Shown: positions 26,452 through 35,751 of the stretch, piece after piece
Position numbering within the stretch: position 1 is the first letter of the stretch
How the letters are laid out: every line of letters starts with the position of its first letter
From: Gammaproteobacteria bacterium
Lineage (GTDB): Bacteria > Pseudomonadota > Gammaproteobacteria > Pseudomonadales > Halieaceae
NCBI GenBank assembly: GCA_009937065.1
Contig: JAACDF010000246.1
Coordinates: 1 to 52,244 of the forward strand
Direction: 5' to 3'
Length of the DNA stretch: 52,244 nucleotides
Program-made: the position numbers and the translations under genes
The notes under the pieces: model-generated
Seen by the model: only the letters and a program-made list of their open reading frames with translations
Databases searched by the model: none
Told to the model about the DNA's origin: nothing

Positions 26452-27639
26452 TCAATGGCCAATTTTCAAAAGGCCTTTCTCGACTAGCGATTCGATGGTC
26501 TCGGCATCGTAACCAAGTTCCGCGAGTAAGCTTGGACCGTGCTCTCCGAGCTTTGGGGCCGGTCCTCGGATCGCGCTAGGTGTTTTATCGAAGCGCGCTG
26601 CCGGGCGTGCTTGTCGAACTTCGCCAAAACCTTCGTATGACGTTTTATCGATGGACTTATTTGCGAGGACTTGCTCGTGTTCCATAAGTTCCATGCGTTT
26701 CAGTAGGGGTGCGCTCGGGACGCCCTCGGCATCGAACCGGTCAAGCACCTCATCGCTCGTCCATTTCTTGATCTCAAGAGCCGTGATTTGCTTTCGCTCC
26801 TCAACGTTCACGAAGCGATCACCTGCAGTCTTAAAGCGCGGGTCGTCTATGAGATCCTCACGATTGAGAGCTCGGCACATCCCCGCCCACTCTTTATCGG
26901 AGATTGCTCCAGCAGTGACGTAGCGATCCTGCGTTTCGTAGACAAGATCCTGCGTGCCCTGCAGCTGAGTAACATCAAATTCCATTTCACCGTAGGTGAG
27001 TCCCGTCATGCCCTCGGGCCAGAAAAACGAGAGCATGGTTTCTAACATCGATAGCCTGATGTGCTGGCCTTCGCCTGTTTTCTCTCGAGCGTAGAGCGCA
27101 GAGCCTATCGCTTGCGCCGCAGTTAGAGAGGTTACTTTGTCCGCAAGAATGATTCGAAACATCTGAGGGCGACCCGATGCGCGATCCATTTGAATATCGG
27201 TTGCACCCGATAGTGCTTGGATTACCGGATCGTACACACGCTTTTGTGAGTAGGGCCCGCTCTCGCCAAAGCCACTGATGGACACATAAATCAGTTGTTT
27301 ATTGGTCTCGCGGAGCACATCCTCACCAAAGCCCATGCGCTCGATTGCTCCAGGTCGGAAGTTCTGGATAAAGACGTCTGCATCGGCCGCAAGTTCATGA
27401 AGTATCTGCTTTCCCTCCTCGGATTTGAGGTCGAGGGAAATCGATTCTTTACCGCGGTTACAGGAGTAAAACGCGGGCGATACGTCGTTGTGTTTTCCAC
27501 CGATATGCCGCATTTGTTCACCTACAAGCGGTTCAACTTTGATGACACGCGCACCTTGATCAGCCAGCATCATGGCCGCGACCGGTCCGGAGACCATGCT
27601 GGTTAAGTCAATAACTTTTAGTCCCTCCAGTGCACCCAT
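26452..27639 (-). CDS. CaiB/BaiF family class III CoA-transferase
   Basis: 395 residues. Hallmarks: DLTSMVSGPVAAMMLADQGARVIKVEP at residues ~11-37 in shorter blocks, CNRGKESISLDLK, ISGFGESGPYSQ, and the catalytic aspartate in ILADKVTSL (Asp167). It moves CoA onto a carboxylic acid via aspartyl and glutamyl anhydrides. The sequence diverges clearly from the other CaiB protein of this window at 10783, so it is not a recent duplicate. Its ATG overlaps the preceding GST stop by one base (TAATG), a sign of translational coupling, and the SDR begins 15 bp later. It likely activates the acid that the operon degrades. Confidence 0.93.
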   Translation of the reverse strand: MGALEGLKVIDLTSMVSGPVAAMMLADQGARVIKVEPLVGEQMRHIGGKHNDVSPAFYSCNRGKESISLDLKSEEGKQILHELAADADVFIQNFRPGAIERMGFGEDVLRETNKQLIYVSISGFGESGPYSQKRVYDPVIQALSGATDIQMDRASGRPQMFRIILADKVTSLTAAQAIGSALYAREKTGEGQHIRLSMLETMLSFFWPEGMTGLTYGEMEFDVTQLQGTQDLVYETQDRYVTAGAISDKEWAGMCRALNREDLIDDPRFKTAGDRFVNVEERKQITALEIKKWTSDEVLDRFDAEGVPSAPLLKRMELMEHEQVLANKSIDKTSYEGFGEVRQARPAARFDKTPSAIRGPAPKLGEHGPSLLAELGYDAETIESLVEKGLLKIGH

Positions 27640-28283
27640 TAACTGTCTCCAAAGCGGTCGGGGTAATTCCGTTTCATGGCGCGTTGGTAAGCGGGTCTCT
27701 CCCTGACGCGATCATGATAGTCGTGCAGTCTCTGCGGTAGCGAAACGTCGTAGGCGTTAGCCCAATCGATACAGGTCATCAAAAACAGATCAGCGAGCCC
27801 AAATTTCTCTGCTACCAGATAATGTTGGTGCTGTAGCAAATGCCCAACCACTTCAAAGTGTTTTTCTGCGTAGGCTCTTGCTGCGGAAACGGTCACTTCA
27901 GACTCACCATAAATCATCCCAAGGTCTCCGTGCCGCCGCATGACGTATAGACTCGTTTCATCGAGTTCACCGTAGATATAGCAGCACCACTCGTCCTCTT
28001 TCGCTTTGGTAAGGGGGTCATCAGGTAGTAATAGAGTGCTTGTGGGGTATTGGTCGCGCAGGTAGCGGCAGATAGCGAGACTTTCAGACAGCTTGACGTC
28101 ACCGTCCTCCATAAAGGGGATCTTCTGCTTGCGATTAAGCTGTTGGTACTCGGGCGTTTGTGTCTCGCCCGTTCGTGGGCCAATGGGCCTATGTTCGTAG
28201 GCTATCCCTAGCTCCTCCGCCATCCAAAGCGGGCGCATACTGCGAGGCGTACTAGATCCCCATATTATTATTGGATTTTTCAT
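27639..28283 (-). CDS. Glutathione S-transferase family protein
   Basis: 214 residues, standard two-domain GST. The N-terminal thioredoxin fold begins with IIWGSSTPRSMRPLWMAEEL (candidate catalytic Ser near residue 10-11), followed by KIPFMEDGDVKLSESLAI, the cis-Pro and glutathione gamma-glutamyl site. The helical C domain includes KFGLADLFLMTCIDWA. In this operon it could be a glutathione-dependent isomerase, ether-cleaving or dehalogenating enzyme, or a detoxifier; the sequence does not decide. It is the first gene of the five- or six-gene minus-strand operon; the 167-bp gap upstream holds no obvious ORF, and its Shine-Dalgarno is weak. Confidence 0.9.
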   Translation of the reverse strand: MKNPIIIWGSSTPRSMRPLWMAEELGIAYEHRPIGPRTGETQTPEYQQLNRKQKIPFMEDGDVKLSESLAICRYLRDQYPTSTLLLPDDPLTKAKEDEWCCYIYGELDETSLYVMRRHGDLGMIYGESEVTVSAARAYAEKHFEVVGHLLQHQHYLVAEKFGLADLFLMTCIDWANAYDVSLPQRLHDYHDRVRERPAYQRAMKRNYPDRFGDS

Positions 28284-28450
28284 CGTTCTTGGATCGAGTT
28301 CACCGCTAATGGTTTACGGCTCAGGTTACCAAGCTATCGAGTGCGGCACTATAGACTGCAGACCTTTATCAAGTCTGTTTCTTGCTTCTCGGCACCAACT
28401 AAGTAGATCCCGCGGGGTGTGGCAGATGCGGTGGGAGTTGCTGCCTATGG

Positions 28451-29035
28451 TCAGGCTTTTACTGGTGCTCGTCGCGCTCCAAGTAATGCTTGCTCTCTGA
28501 CGGCGTCGATGATGTCCGTTACGCTGGATAGGTCTTCAATGACAGTGCCTATGCTGATGGTTCGCGTCTTGTGATTAACAATCGCTGGAATCACGGGGAC
28601 CGACGCAGCTTGCGCAATTCGAGCAAACCCCTCTTTGAGGCTGCCATCGCTGCTTCGCGTCCCCTCCGGAGCAATACCTAGGATGAGCTCCTTTCGCTTA
28701 TTGAATTCTTCGGTCATTTTGGTCACCAGCCCTTGCGGTGATCGCCGGTCGACCGGTATGCCTCCAACACCCTTAAAGAAAAATCCATGTGGGAACTTAA
28801 AGAGCGTATGTTTGCCTAGGAAATTCACTTTGATACCCCAACCCCAAATGACCGATAGGGCGAGAATGAAGTCGACGTTGGAGCTATGGGGGACAGCTAC
28901 CAAGACCATTTTTGGGGTGTTAGGTAAATTACCGGCGAGCTTCCAGCCCATCAACTTATAGATTGTTCTGCCTACCCACTTGAGGATAGGCCGCTTCTTT
29001 TGAGCGACGAGGTTGCCGAGCTGAGGCCATGCCAT
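28451..29035 (-). CDS. PlsC-like 1-acylglycerol-phosphate acyltransferase family protein
   Basis: 194 residues, a short member of the glycerolipid acyltransferase family. The catalytic HX4D motif is PHSSNVDF (His50, Asp55), with GIPVDRR and APEGTRSSDG as the second and third family motifs. These proteins acylate lysophosphatidate or other lysolipids at the inner membrane; short versions like this often are not the essential PlsC. The pre-motif segment (WVGRTIYKLMGWKLAG) could associate with the membrane. It lies divergently from an SDR gene and 167 bp upstream (in transcription order) of the GST operon. No good Shine-Dalgarno is visible at ATG 29035. Confidence 0.88.
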   Translation of the reverse strand: MAWPQLGNLVAQKKRPILKWVGRTIYKLMGWKLAGNLPNTPKMVLVAVPHSSNVDFILALSVIWGWGIKVNFLGKHTLFKFPHGFFFKGVGGIPVDRRSPQGLVTKMTEEFNKRKELILGIAPEGTRSSDGSLKEGFARIAQAASVPVIPAIVNHKTRTISIGTVIEDLSSVTDIIDAVREQALLGARRAPVKA

Positions 29036-29241
29036 AGGATTTCATTATTTTTGTGTGGACTGTGGCGCGAAGTATCCGGATTTTTTTGCGGGTATGAAAG
29101 ATCTATTTGATAGTTCGAGTTTGGCTTTGAGAGAAATCGTGCTGTACTCGACAGAGCCGTTTCTTGACTGCCCATGCCGGTTTCTCGGCAAAACTGATAG
29201 GGGCGCGGCAAACCAATAAAAAATAATGAAAAGGGGTTTTC

Positions 29242-30000
29242 ATGAAAACGGTATTCATCACAGGCGCTGCGCAGGGGATTGGACTAGCAATCGCGAGGCG
29301 GTTTGCTTGCGAGGGTTATCAAGTGGGTCTATTTGATATCAATGCTACCCGCTGTCAGGAGTTGTTGTCTGACGCTGATTTTAAAAACGCTGTTGCCGGG
29401 TTCTGCGATGTCAGGGACAGCGCTTCGATCGAGGATGCGATCGCCACTTTTTCACGGGCAACGGGTGGACGGCTCGATGTGCTGGTTAACAACGCAGGCG
29501 TTCTAACGGGCGGGGAGCTTATGACTCAATCGGAGAGTCAGATTCGCTCGATGGTAGATGTTAATGTCACGGGACTTACGCTGGTCTCCTATGCGGCACA
29601 TCACCTGCTTAAAGCCACTGAGGGGGCCATGGTGATTAACCTGTGTTCAGCATCAAGTATCCACGGTATTCCTCTTTTGGCCGTTTACAGTGCGACCAAG
29701 TTCTACGTGGATGGCTTCACTCAGGCGCTCAATCTCGAATGGGAAGACGATGATATTTACGTGACCTGCATAAAGCCGCCTGTGATCGATACTGAAATGG
29801 GTCGGTCCCTGGATCCTCGGCATATCGAGGATATGAAGTGGGAGATGAAGCCGGACGATGTGGCTATTGCGCTATACGGATTAACTCAGCGTCGTGAATT
29901 ACACCATGTATTGGGCTCATCAACGCGCACCTGGCATCGATTAAGTCGCCTCTTTGGTATGGGGTTTAGTCGATGGTTTACCCGTCGATTGGTAGGATAA
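29242..30000 (+). CDS. Short-chain dehydrogenase/reductase
   Basis: 252-residue classical SDR: TGAAQGIGLAIA cofactor loop, NNAGVL, catalytic serine in CSASSIHG and YSATKFYVDGF as YxxxK. It should oxidise or reduce a hydroxyl/carbonyl using NAD(P). AAGGGG lies five bases before ATG 29242. The stop is 6 bp from the stop of the convergent HSL-type esterase. Substrate unknown; the surrounding lipid and ester enzymes hint at a hydrophobic alcohol or ester (inference). Confidence 0.92.
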   Translation: MKTVFITGAAQGIGLAIARRFACEGYQVGLFDINATRCQELLSDADFKNAVAGFCDVRDSASIEDAIATFSRATGGRLDVLVNNAGVLTGGELMTQSESQIRSMVDVNVTGLTLVSYAAHHLLKATEGAMVINLCSASSIHGIPLLAVYSATKFYVDGFTQALNLEWEDDDIYVTCIKPPVIDTEMGRSLDPRHIEDMKWEMKPDDVAIALYGLTQRRELHHVLGSSTRTWHRLSRLFGMGFSRWFTRRLVG

Positions 30001-30006
30001 AACCCC

Positions 30007-31044
30007 TTAGTTTGTAATATTAAGCTTCTCAGAGAGTGCGGAGGCGAGGGTCTCGCAAGCGCGTTCTGCCTCATTGCTTACGCGCCCAAACATGAGGTAA
30101 CTATGCGTCAGGCTCTCGAAGCAAAAGTGCGTTACTTCGTTGCCCGAATCCATGAGTCGGGCCGCAAAGGCGTTACCCTGATCGCGGATTGGATCAAAAC
30201 CCGCAGTTCCAATAATCGTCGCCGGGAGACCTTGAACACACTCGGCACGTAATGGGTTTGCCCATGGATGGTCTTTATTGAGGTCGTTGGGAAATACCTG
30301 CGAGTTAAAGAAGTTCATGGTGTCGGCTGTGAGCGGAAAGGTATTTGCACAGCTACTTAGACTCGGTTGATCGTCGTTGTTGGTAGTGACCCAGGGGTAG
30401 GCCAGACAAAGGGCTCTGGGTTGACGACCGCCCTCGTCTCGTAAAATGAGTGCGAGCGTGCTGCTGATCAAGCTGCCCGCACTGTCGCCCGCCAGCGCAA
30501 CGCGTGCAGGGTCGACACCGTATTCGTTACTGCAGGCCTGAACGTGTTCCCAAAGCGCCTTGGCATCTTGAATGGGCGCAGGGAATGTATTTTCGGGGCA
30601 CAACCGGTAATCGAGAGAAAAGACGACAGCCCCACATCGCTCCGCAAGCAGTGAGCAGAAGTGGTTGTCCGTGAGATGGTCCATGATGACCAGCCCACCC
30701 TGATGAAAAAAGAGCACGGCGGGCTTCGGGTGCTCTTTTGATGCCGGGCGATATATTCTGGCTTTTAGCGAATTGCCCAGTAACTCAATGGTGGTGTCTT
30801 CAATGGAAACGCCCGCCACGGCGGGTAGATTCAGTTCGTTGAACTCAGCCGCTGTGCGCCGAATATCATCCAAGCTCGGAGCACCATCCGATGCGTTCGA
30901 TCCGCGCGCTGACAGCTTGGCGAGTACCTGCATATTCATATCGAGGCGATTGCCGTCTATTTCCAGCGGCCTACCGACAAATAGTTTCAGAAGCCAATGA
31001 GGTAGGGTGCGTAATGTATCGATGATAAGGAGCTGGAGATTCAT
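30007..31044 (-). CDS. HSL-family alpha/beta hydrolase (esterase/lipase)
   Basis: 345 residues from ATG 31044 (MNLQLLIIDTL); GTG at 31089 would add 15 residues, and neither start has a strong Shine-Dalgarno. Hormone-sensitive-lipase class motifs are present: FFHQGGLVI in place of the usual HGGG oxyanion-hole motif (the first Gly is Gln), YRLCPENTFPAP, nucleophile GDSAG, a late acidic residue in GFDPIRDQG, and the catalytic histidine in LTHSYLMF. It should hydrolyse short-to-medium acyl esters in the cytosol. It is convergent with the SDR at 29242 and divergent from the serine hydrolase at 31196 across ~150 bp. Confidence 0.9.
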   Translation of the reverse strand: MNLQLLIIDTLRTLPHWLLKLFVGRPLEIDGNRLDMNMQVLAKLSARGSNASDGAPSLDDIRRTAAEFNELNLPAVAGVSIEDTTIELLGNSLKARIYRPASKEHPKPAVLFFHQGGLVIMDHLTDNHFCSLLAERCGAVVFSLDYRLCPENTFPAPIQDAKALWEHVQACSNEYGVDPARVALAGDSAGSLISSTLALILRDEGGRQPRALCLAYPWVTTNNDDQPSLSSCANTFPLTADTMNFFNSQVFPNDLNKDHPWANPLRAECVQGLPATIIGTAGFDPIRDQGNAFAARLMDSGNEVTHFCFESLTHSYLMFGRVSNEAERACETLASALSEKLNITN

Positions 31045-31195
31045 GACGGGAAAACCTGTTGGTGACGCCGGCAATGTATTACAGCTCACCAGATTCTCAA
31101 AGACCTGCCGCCACTCCCGCCTTATCGCATTTGCTGTGCTTACCCGTTAGGCTTCTGGCTCAACTATTTTACTAATAATGAATAAGGAATGATTG

Positions 31196-32422
31196 GTGAC
31201 AATTGCAGTAGACGCAAAAGCTGCGGGGTTTGAAGAGGCCAAACTGGCGCGTATCGGAGAACACCTGCGGCGCAGCTATATCGAACCGAAGAAAATCCCG
31301 GGCTGTCAGGTCCTGGTGTCTCGTCATGGCATTCCCGCGTACTTCGAATCGATTGGTTTGATGGATCGCGAGCGCGATAAACCAATGCAGGATGACACGA
31401 TTTTTCGCATTTACTCGATGTCAAAGCCCATCACATCGGTAGCACTCATGATGCTGTGGGAGGAGGGCCGTTTTCAGCTAACGGATCCGGTGTATCGATT
31501 TATCCCTTCTTGGCGGGGTCAGGAGGTGTGGGAGCGAGGAAAGGGGGAGCAGATGGTGACGCGCCCTCCTGCCGGACCGCCAACCATGCAACATATTTTG
31601 AGCCATACGGCCGGGCTGACGTATGGTGGTTTATTACCGGGCTTAGAGAGCCCGGTCGACCGCGCATATCAGGATCTTGGCATCGAGCGAGGTGATGGTG
31701 AGACTCTTGTTGAGTTTGCCGATAAGTTGGGGCGGGTACCGCTGCTTTATGATCCGGGTCAGAAGTGGTGCTATTCCCTAGCAACCGATGTGTGTGGTGC
31801 GCTCGTTGAAGTCATCTCGGGTCAACCCTTCGAGTCATTTCTGCGCGAGCGAATTTTTGAGCCACTCGGTATGACTGATACGGGTTTTCGTGTCAGCGAT
31901 GACAAGCTCGATCGATTCGCCGCGTGTTATATGCGATCGATGGATAAACAGGTGCTACTCGAGGATGATCCTCATACTAGCCATTACCGCCATAAGCGGA
32001 ACTTCTTTTCTGGCGGTGGCGGCTTAGTGGGCACGACGGCTGACTACATGGCGTTCTGTGAGATGTTGAGGCAAGGCGGGCAGTTTAATGGCTATCAGCT
32101 GCTCGGGCGTCGAACATTGGAACTGATGACCGCGAATCATTTGATGGGTGGAAAGTCGCTCGCGCAGATGGCGCTCGGGGCATTTTCTGAAACTGCCAAT
32201 GAGGGTGTCGGATTCGGTCTTGGTTTCGCGTCCACATTGGATGAGGTCGCGTCTTGCACGATAGGTGCAGGCGACTTCTACTGGGGCGGGCGGGCGTCCA
32301 CCATTTTTTGGGTGGATCCTGAGGAAGATCTGCAGGTCATTTTCATGACACAACTGATACCGTCGTCCACATTCAATTTTCGTGGTCAGTTGAAGAACAT
32401 CGTTTACGGCGCACTGAAATAA
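31196..32422 (+). CDS. Beta-lactamase-fold serine hydrolase (class C-like esterase)
   Basis: 408 residues of the serine beta-lactamase/penicillin-binding-protein superfamily. The S-x-x-K motif is YSMSKPITS (Ser about residue 74, Lys +3); HILSHTAGLTYGG and WCYSLATDVCG (the Y-x-N position reads YSL) follow, then FSGGGGLVGTTADY. Such proteins act as carboxylesterases or lactamases, e.g. EstB-type; there is no signal peptide, so it is cytosolic and unlikely to confer resistance. GTG at 31196 is preferred to TTG 31193 because AAGGA at 31184-31188 then sits seven bases upstream. It is divergent from the HSL-type esterase. Confidence 0.9.
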   Translation: MTIAVDAKAAGFEEAKLARIGEHLRRSYIEPKKIPGCQVLVSRHGIPAYFESIGLMDRERDKPMQDDTIFRIYSMSKPITSVALMMLWEEGRFQLTDPVYRFIPSWRGQEVWERGKGEQMVTRPPAGPPTMQHILSHTAGLTYGGLLPGLESPVDRAYQDLGIERGDGETLVEFADKLGRVPLLYDPGQKWCYSLATDVCGALVEVISGQPFESFLRERIFEPLGMTDTGFRVSDDKLDRFAACYMRSMDKQVLLEDDPHTSHYRHKRNFFSGGGGLVGTTADYMAFCEMLRQGGQFNGYQLLGRRTLELMTANHLMGGKSLAQMALGAFSETANEGVGFGLGFASTLDEVASCTIGAGDFYWGGRASTIFWVDPEEDLQVIFMTQLIPSSTFNFRGQLKNIVYGALK

Positions 32423-32504
32423 GAGCACAGTGAAGATTCCGGTTATAGATTAAATAAGCAAAAAAGCCGGTCTACTCATCATCTGGTCATGGAGATCAAG
32501 CAGA

Positions 32505-32891
32505 ATGGAAGCAGCACAAACTAGCGCGCTGGCACTGTATGTCGGCCTCAATCTTCTTCTCACCTTTGCACTTGCAGTCAACGTGGTACGTCACCGCTTC
32601 AAAGGGGACTCGGCGGACCAGGTCATGCTTGAAAAAGCGGTCCGAGCTCATGGCAATAACACCGAATACGTCCCCATTATTTTGATTGGGCTGGGTGTCA
32701 TGGCAATGATGGGTGCATCGGCTCAAACCATCAGCATCCTAGGTGGCACACTCTTTGTGGCGCGTCTCTTTCACGCTTACGGTATCCAGCAAGCGAAGGT
32801 TCCAAATATTTTGGGGATGGTCGGTAATATCGTGACCTGGTTGGTGATGCTATGTGTTGCGACGACGCTTTTACTGCAAGGCATCGGCTAG
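32505..32891 (+). CDS. MAPEG family membrane protein
   Basis: 128 residues with four hydrophobic helices. The family signature is visible as EKAVRAHGNNTEYVPIILIG, matching the R-x-x-N-x-x-E-x-x-P block that binds glutathione in microsomal GST/FLAP-type proteins. Bacterial members may have glutathione transferase or peroxidase activity in the inner membrane. GGAG is ten bases before ATG 32505. It is 82 bp after the serine hydrolase gene on the same strand, and is followed by a strong terminator. Confidence 0.9.
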   Translation: MEAAQTSALALYVGLNLLLTFALAVNVVRHRFKGDSADQVMLEKAVRAHGNNTEYVPIILIGLGVMAMMGASAQTISILGGTLFVARLFHAYGIQQAKVPNILGMVGNIVTWLVMLCVATTLLLQGIG

Positions 32892-32949
32892 ATCAGCCAG
32901 GAGTGACTGACAAACCAACTGAACAAGTGGCAAAAAATGATTGGAAGAA

Positions 32950-32971
32950 GGGGGCTAGCGCCCCCTTTTTT
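32950..32971 (+). terminator. Rho-independent terminator after the MAPEG gene
   Basis: GGGGGC-TAGC-GCCCCC perfect 6-bp stem and six T residues, 58 bp past the MAPEG stop. The rest of the 324-bp gap to the glucanase gene (32972-33215) contains short Gly/Cys-rich frames but no convincing gene, RNA or promoter that I can identify. Confidence 0.9.
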
Positions 32972-33215
32972 GTCTATGTTTTGATGCTACAGAGTCTAGC
33001 CCTGGCCCCTATGTATCAGCGGTAGAACGCTTTGCTTAGCCAGAGTCGATAGCGCGCCCTTTTGCACTGCTCTTTGTGGGTCTGCGCGACGGCTTGCATC
33101 CGCAAATTTGTCGCCGAAGCGGTTCATCACTGCGACAAGTGCTGCGAGTTGTTACTGCAGTTACTTATCTCTGGTTTCATACTACTCTTGCTAATTGGAA
33201 TGAGGGATTTGTGGC

Positions 33216-35075
33216 GTGACTCGGGTCATTTTTTGGGTATTTAAAGTTGGTTTTATCGGCGTTTTATTGGCCTCATGCAGTACTGATCGAGGTGACGCAT
33301 CCAGCCCAGCGCCTGAGATGATTTTTGGAAGCCCTGATTACCGAGCAATCTCTTTTGGTGGGTACCGTGGATTAAGTCGTGAGGACGGGCCGACAGTCGA
33401 GCAGCTGATTGATGATGTGAAGATTCTGGGTGCGATGGATATCAAGCTCTTGCGCACTTACAACACCTCGCAATTTCCTCAATCGGAACGCTTGCTGCAG
33501 GCAATTCGCGAGGTCAAGTCCGACGATCCAAGCTTCGAAATGTACGTCATGCTCGGCGCGTGGATCGAGTCGAAGAATGCCTGGACCGAAGCCGTATGGG
33601 ATCCAGAGACAAACTCCTGGGTCGAGGGCACTGGCCCAGATCACACTCAAGGTAACGTTGAAAACAACAGCCAGGAGATTGCGACTGCCATACGCTTGGC
33701 CAATGAGTACCCCGATATCGTAAAGGCCATTGCTGTTGGCAATGAAACAATGGTTCAGTGGGCGGTGACTTACTTTGTGTATCCCAAAACCATCCTGAAA
33801 TGGGTGAACTATCTGCAAGAAGCAAAAGTATCGGGTGCCCTGACCCCCGACGTGTGGATTACTTCTTCAGACAACTATGAATCTTGGGGTGGGGGCAATC
33901 CGATCTACCACACTGACGAGCTCACTGAGCTCATGCGCGCTGTCGACTTCGTTTCCGTTCACACCTATCCATTCCACGATTCTTTCTACAACCCCTCGTT
34001 CTGGGGAGTGCTTCCTGATGAGGAGTCGCTTCCATTCGACGCTATGACTGAGGCGACAATGCAGCGTGCTATCGCTTATGCGAAAAAGCAGTATTCGGCC
34101 GTGGCTGAGTACATGGCATCGATCGGCGTTAGCAAGCCAATGCACATTGGAGAGACAGGCTGGGCGAGTATCGACGAAACAGCATACGGAGCCGCAGGCT
34201 CGAAAGCGGCCGACGAGTTCAAGCAGAAAATCTTTCACGATCTTTTGCGCGAGTGGACAGATGCGGAGGGTATCTCCCTCTTCTACTTTGAGGCCTTCGA
34301 CGAGCAGTGGAAAAAGGCGGATAGCCCAGGAGACTCTGAGAACCACTTCGGGTTGATCGCGCTCAACAATGAAGTGAAATATACCTTATGGGATCAGTTT
34401 GACGCAGGCGTCTTCGCTGGCTTGACTCGTGATGACGAGCCCCTGCGCAAGAGTTTCGGCGGTGATCGAGACGCGTTGGTAGCGAGTGCCATGACGCCCC
34501 CGTTTAGAAGCCAGATGGCGGTGCGAAGGATTGACGCGACGAACCCTGATCGCACACCAGGAGAGGTAGTGACCGAACCAAAATTGCTTGTGGTACACAA
34601 CCAGTTCTCTAATGCTGATTTGGATGCGAGTGCGCCGAGCGCAGCATTAAAGTTGACCCCATGGGAGGGAACGACTGCCATTGAACTGTTGCCAGGTGGC
34701 GAGGTCCGCATTGAGACGCGCGCTGGAGACTGGTGGGGTGCCAGTCTCGAGCTCGATGCCGATATTGGCGAGAACTTATCGAAGTTCCGTCAGGGGCGAA
34801 TGCACTTTGAAATTCGTGGTAGTAGCGATGTGAATTTCAGTCTGGGTTTCCAGACGGGTAATTTCTTGCGTGGCGATCAAGTGAATAACTTTGCGAGCTT
34901 CGGGCCGGGAACTCTTTACGAGATCGACGAGGAGTGGCGATCGGTTAGCTTGCCGATAGCCGAGATCGATGGCGGTACGGACATGACCGATGTCACCAAT
35001 ATCGTTGCCTTCCTTAGTCAGGCAAAAGCACCCGACAAGACAATTTTCCTGCGTAACGTCTACTTCAGTCAGTAG
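33216..35075 (+). CDS. Lipoprotein GH17 beta-1,3-glucanase with C-terminal accessory domain
   Basis: 619 residues. A lipobox (GVLLASC, Cys21) implies attachment to the outer or inner membrane. Residues ~45-400 form a GH17 TIM barrel: ISFGGYRG, LRTYNTSQFP, the acid/base in AVGNETM (Glu177), FVSVHTYPF, the nucleophile in HIGETGW (Glu313) and SLFYFEAFDEQWK. GH17 enzymes cut beta-1,3-glucans such as laminarin or transfer glucan chains. The C-terminal ~150 residues (WEGTTAIELLPGG to FLRNVYFSQ) look like a beta-sandwich carbohydrate-binding module. GTG 33216 follows GAGGGA by eight bases. Its last 11 bases overlap the convergent ferric-reductase-like gene. No laminarin transporter is adjacent. Confidence 0.88.
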   Translation: MTRVIFWVFKVGFIGVLLASCSTDRGDASSPAPEMIFGSPDYRAISFGGYRGLSREDGPTVEQLIDDVKILGAMDIKLLRTYNTSQFPQSERLLQAIREVKSDDPSFEMYVMLGAWIESKNAWTEAVWDPETNSWVEGTGPDHTQGNVENNSQEIATAIRLANEYPDIVKAIAVGNETMVQWAVTYFVYPKTILKWVNYLQEAKVSGALTPDVWITSSDNYESWGGGNPIYHTDELTELMRAVDFVSVHTYPFHDSFYNPSFWGVLPDEESLPFDAMTEATMQRAIAYAKKQYSAVAEYMASIGVSKPMHIGETGWASIDETAYGAAGSKAADEFKQKIFHDLLREWTDAEGISLFYFEAFDEQWKKADSPGDSENHFGLIALNNEVKYTLWDQFDAGVFAGLTRDDEPLRKSFGGDRDALVASAMTPPFRSQMAVRRIDATNPDRTPGEVVTEPKLLVVHNQFSNADLDASAPSAALKLTPWEGTTAIELLPGGEVRIETRAGDWWGASLELDADIGENLSKFRQGRMHFEIRGSSDVNFSLGFQTGNFLRGDQVNNFASFGPGTLYEIDEEWRSVSLPIAEIDGGTDMTDVTNIVAFLSQAKAPDKTIFLRNVYFSQ

Positions 35076-35661
35076 CGGGCGTCATGACGCGTCGCTTAAC
35101 TCGAAGTTTTGCGATGATGGCTGTCGCGATGAGAGCAACATAGACTGCGTAGATCGGGGAATAGCTCGTCAGCAATCGTCCAGAAAACGCGACCAAGAAG
35201 TACAGCATTAGTATGGAAATCCCGACTGTGTGGAGTTGCTTCCATTTAGAGGGCCCCAGTTGTCTGACGCTGTAATCATTGGAGGTCATAGCGAGTAGGG
35301 CAGTCACGACGTAGCCAAATCCAGCAACCGCCACAGACGCATCGACGCTGTAGCCTTCCAGGTTGCTGAGAAACAAGATGAGCGCCACCAAGTGGAAGGT
35401 ATGCGCCGAAGCAAATCCCAGTCCAAGCTGTCTTCGGTATCTCACCAAACCTCGGGTTTGCGGTTTGTTTACAACGGCTTTTAGCGTACTAGCAGAGAAG
35501 GCCAATAAGAGAAAAACGAAGGCTAGATGCGCTGAATAGCGTGTCCATAGCAGTAAAAAGCCAGGTGGCGAATCACTGGTTATTGCGATCTCCGCTGCCG
35601 GCGCTATGTAGGCAACTAGCATGACCAGAGCTGACAGCAAAACACTCCCAATCCACACCAT
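35065..35661 (-). CDS. Ferric-reductase-like transmembrane (MsrQ-like) protein
   Basis: 198 residues with about six hydrophobic helices. Histidines in TRYSAHLAFVF, ASAHTFHLVAL and WKQLHTVGISILM are placed as in the b-haem-binding ferric-reductase/MsrQ domain. It lacks cytosolic FAD and NAD domains, so it would need a partner; MsrQ normally works with periplasmic MsrP, which is not in this window. Possible role: membrane electron transfer to a periplasmic reductase. Tail-to-tail overlap of 11 bp with the GH17 gene. The start (ATG 35661) has no strong Shine-Dalgarno. Confidence 0.75.
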   Translation of the reverse strand: MVWIGSVLLSALVMLVAYIAPAAEIAITSDSPPGFLLLWTRYSAHLAFVFLLLAFSASTLKAVVNKPQTRGLVRYRRQLGLGFASAHTFHLVALILFLSNLEGYSVDASVAVAGFGYVVTALLAMTSNDYSVRQLGPSKWKQLHTVGISILMLYFLVAFSGRLLTSYSPIYAVYVALIATAIIAKLRVKRRVMTPATD

Positions 35662-35751
35662 TAACTATGCCTCGCGCTGCGCATTGTGCTTGTTTGATTG
35701 TAGATCTCTGTCTACTGTTAAGAGGTAAGCGTATTACAGGAATGCGTAGTG

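Noticed and set aside
33372-33818. 148-codon antisense frame inside GH17
   Set aside because: No recognisable domain, no ribosome site, and the sense strand is a clear glycoside hydrolase.
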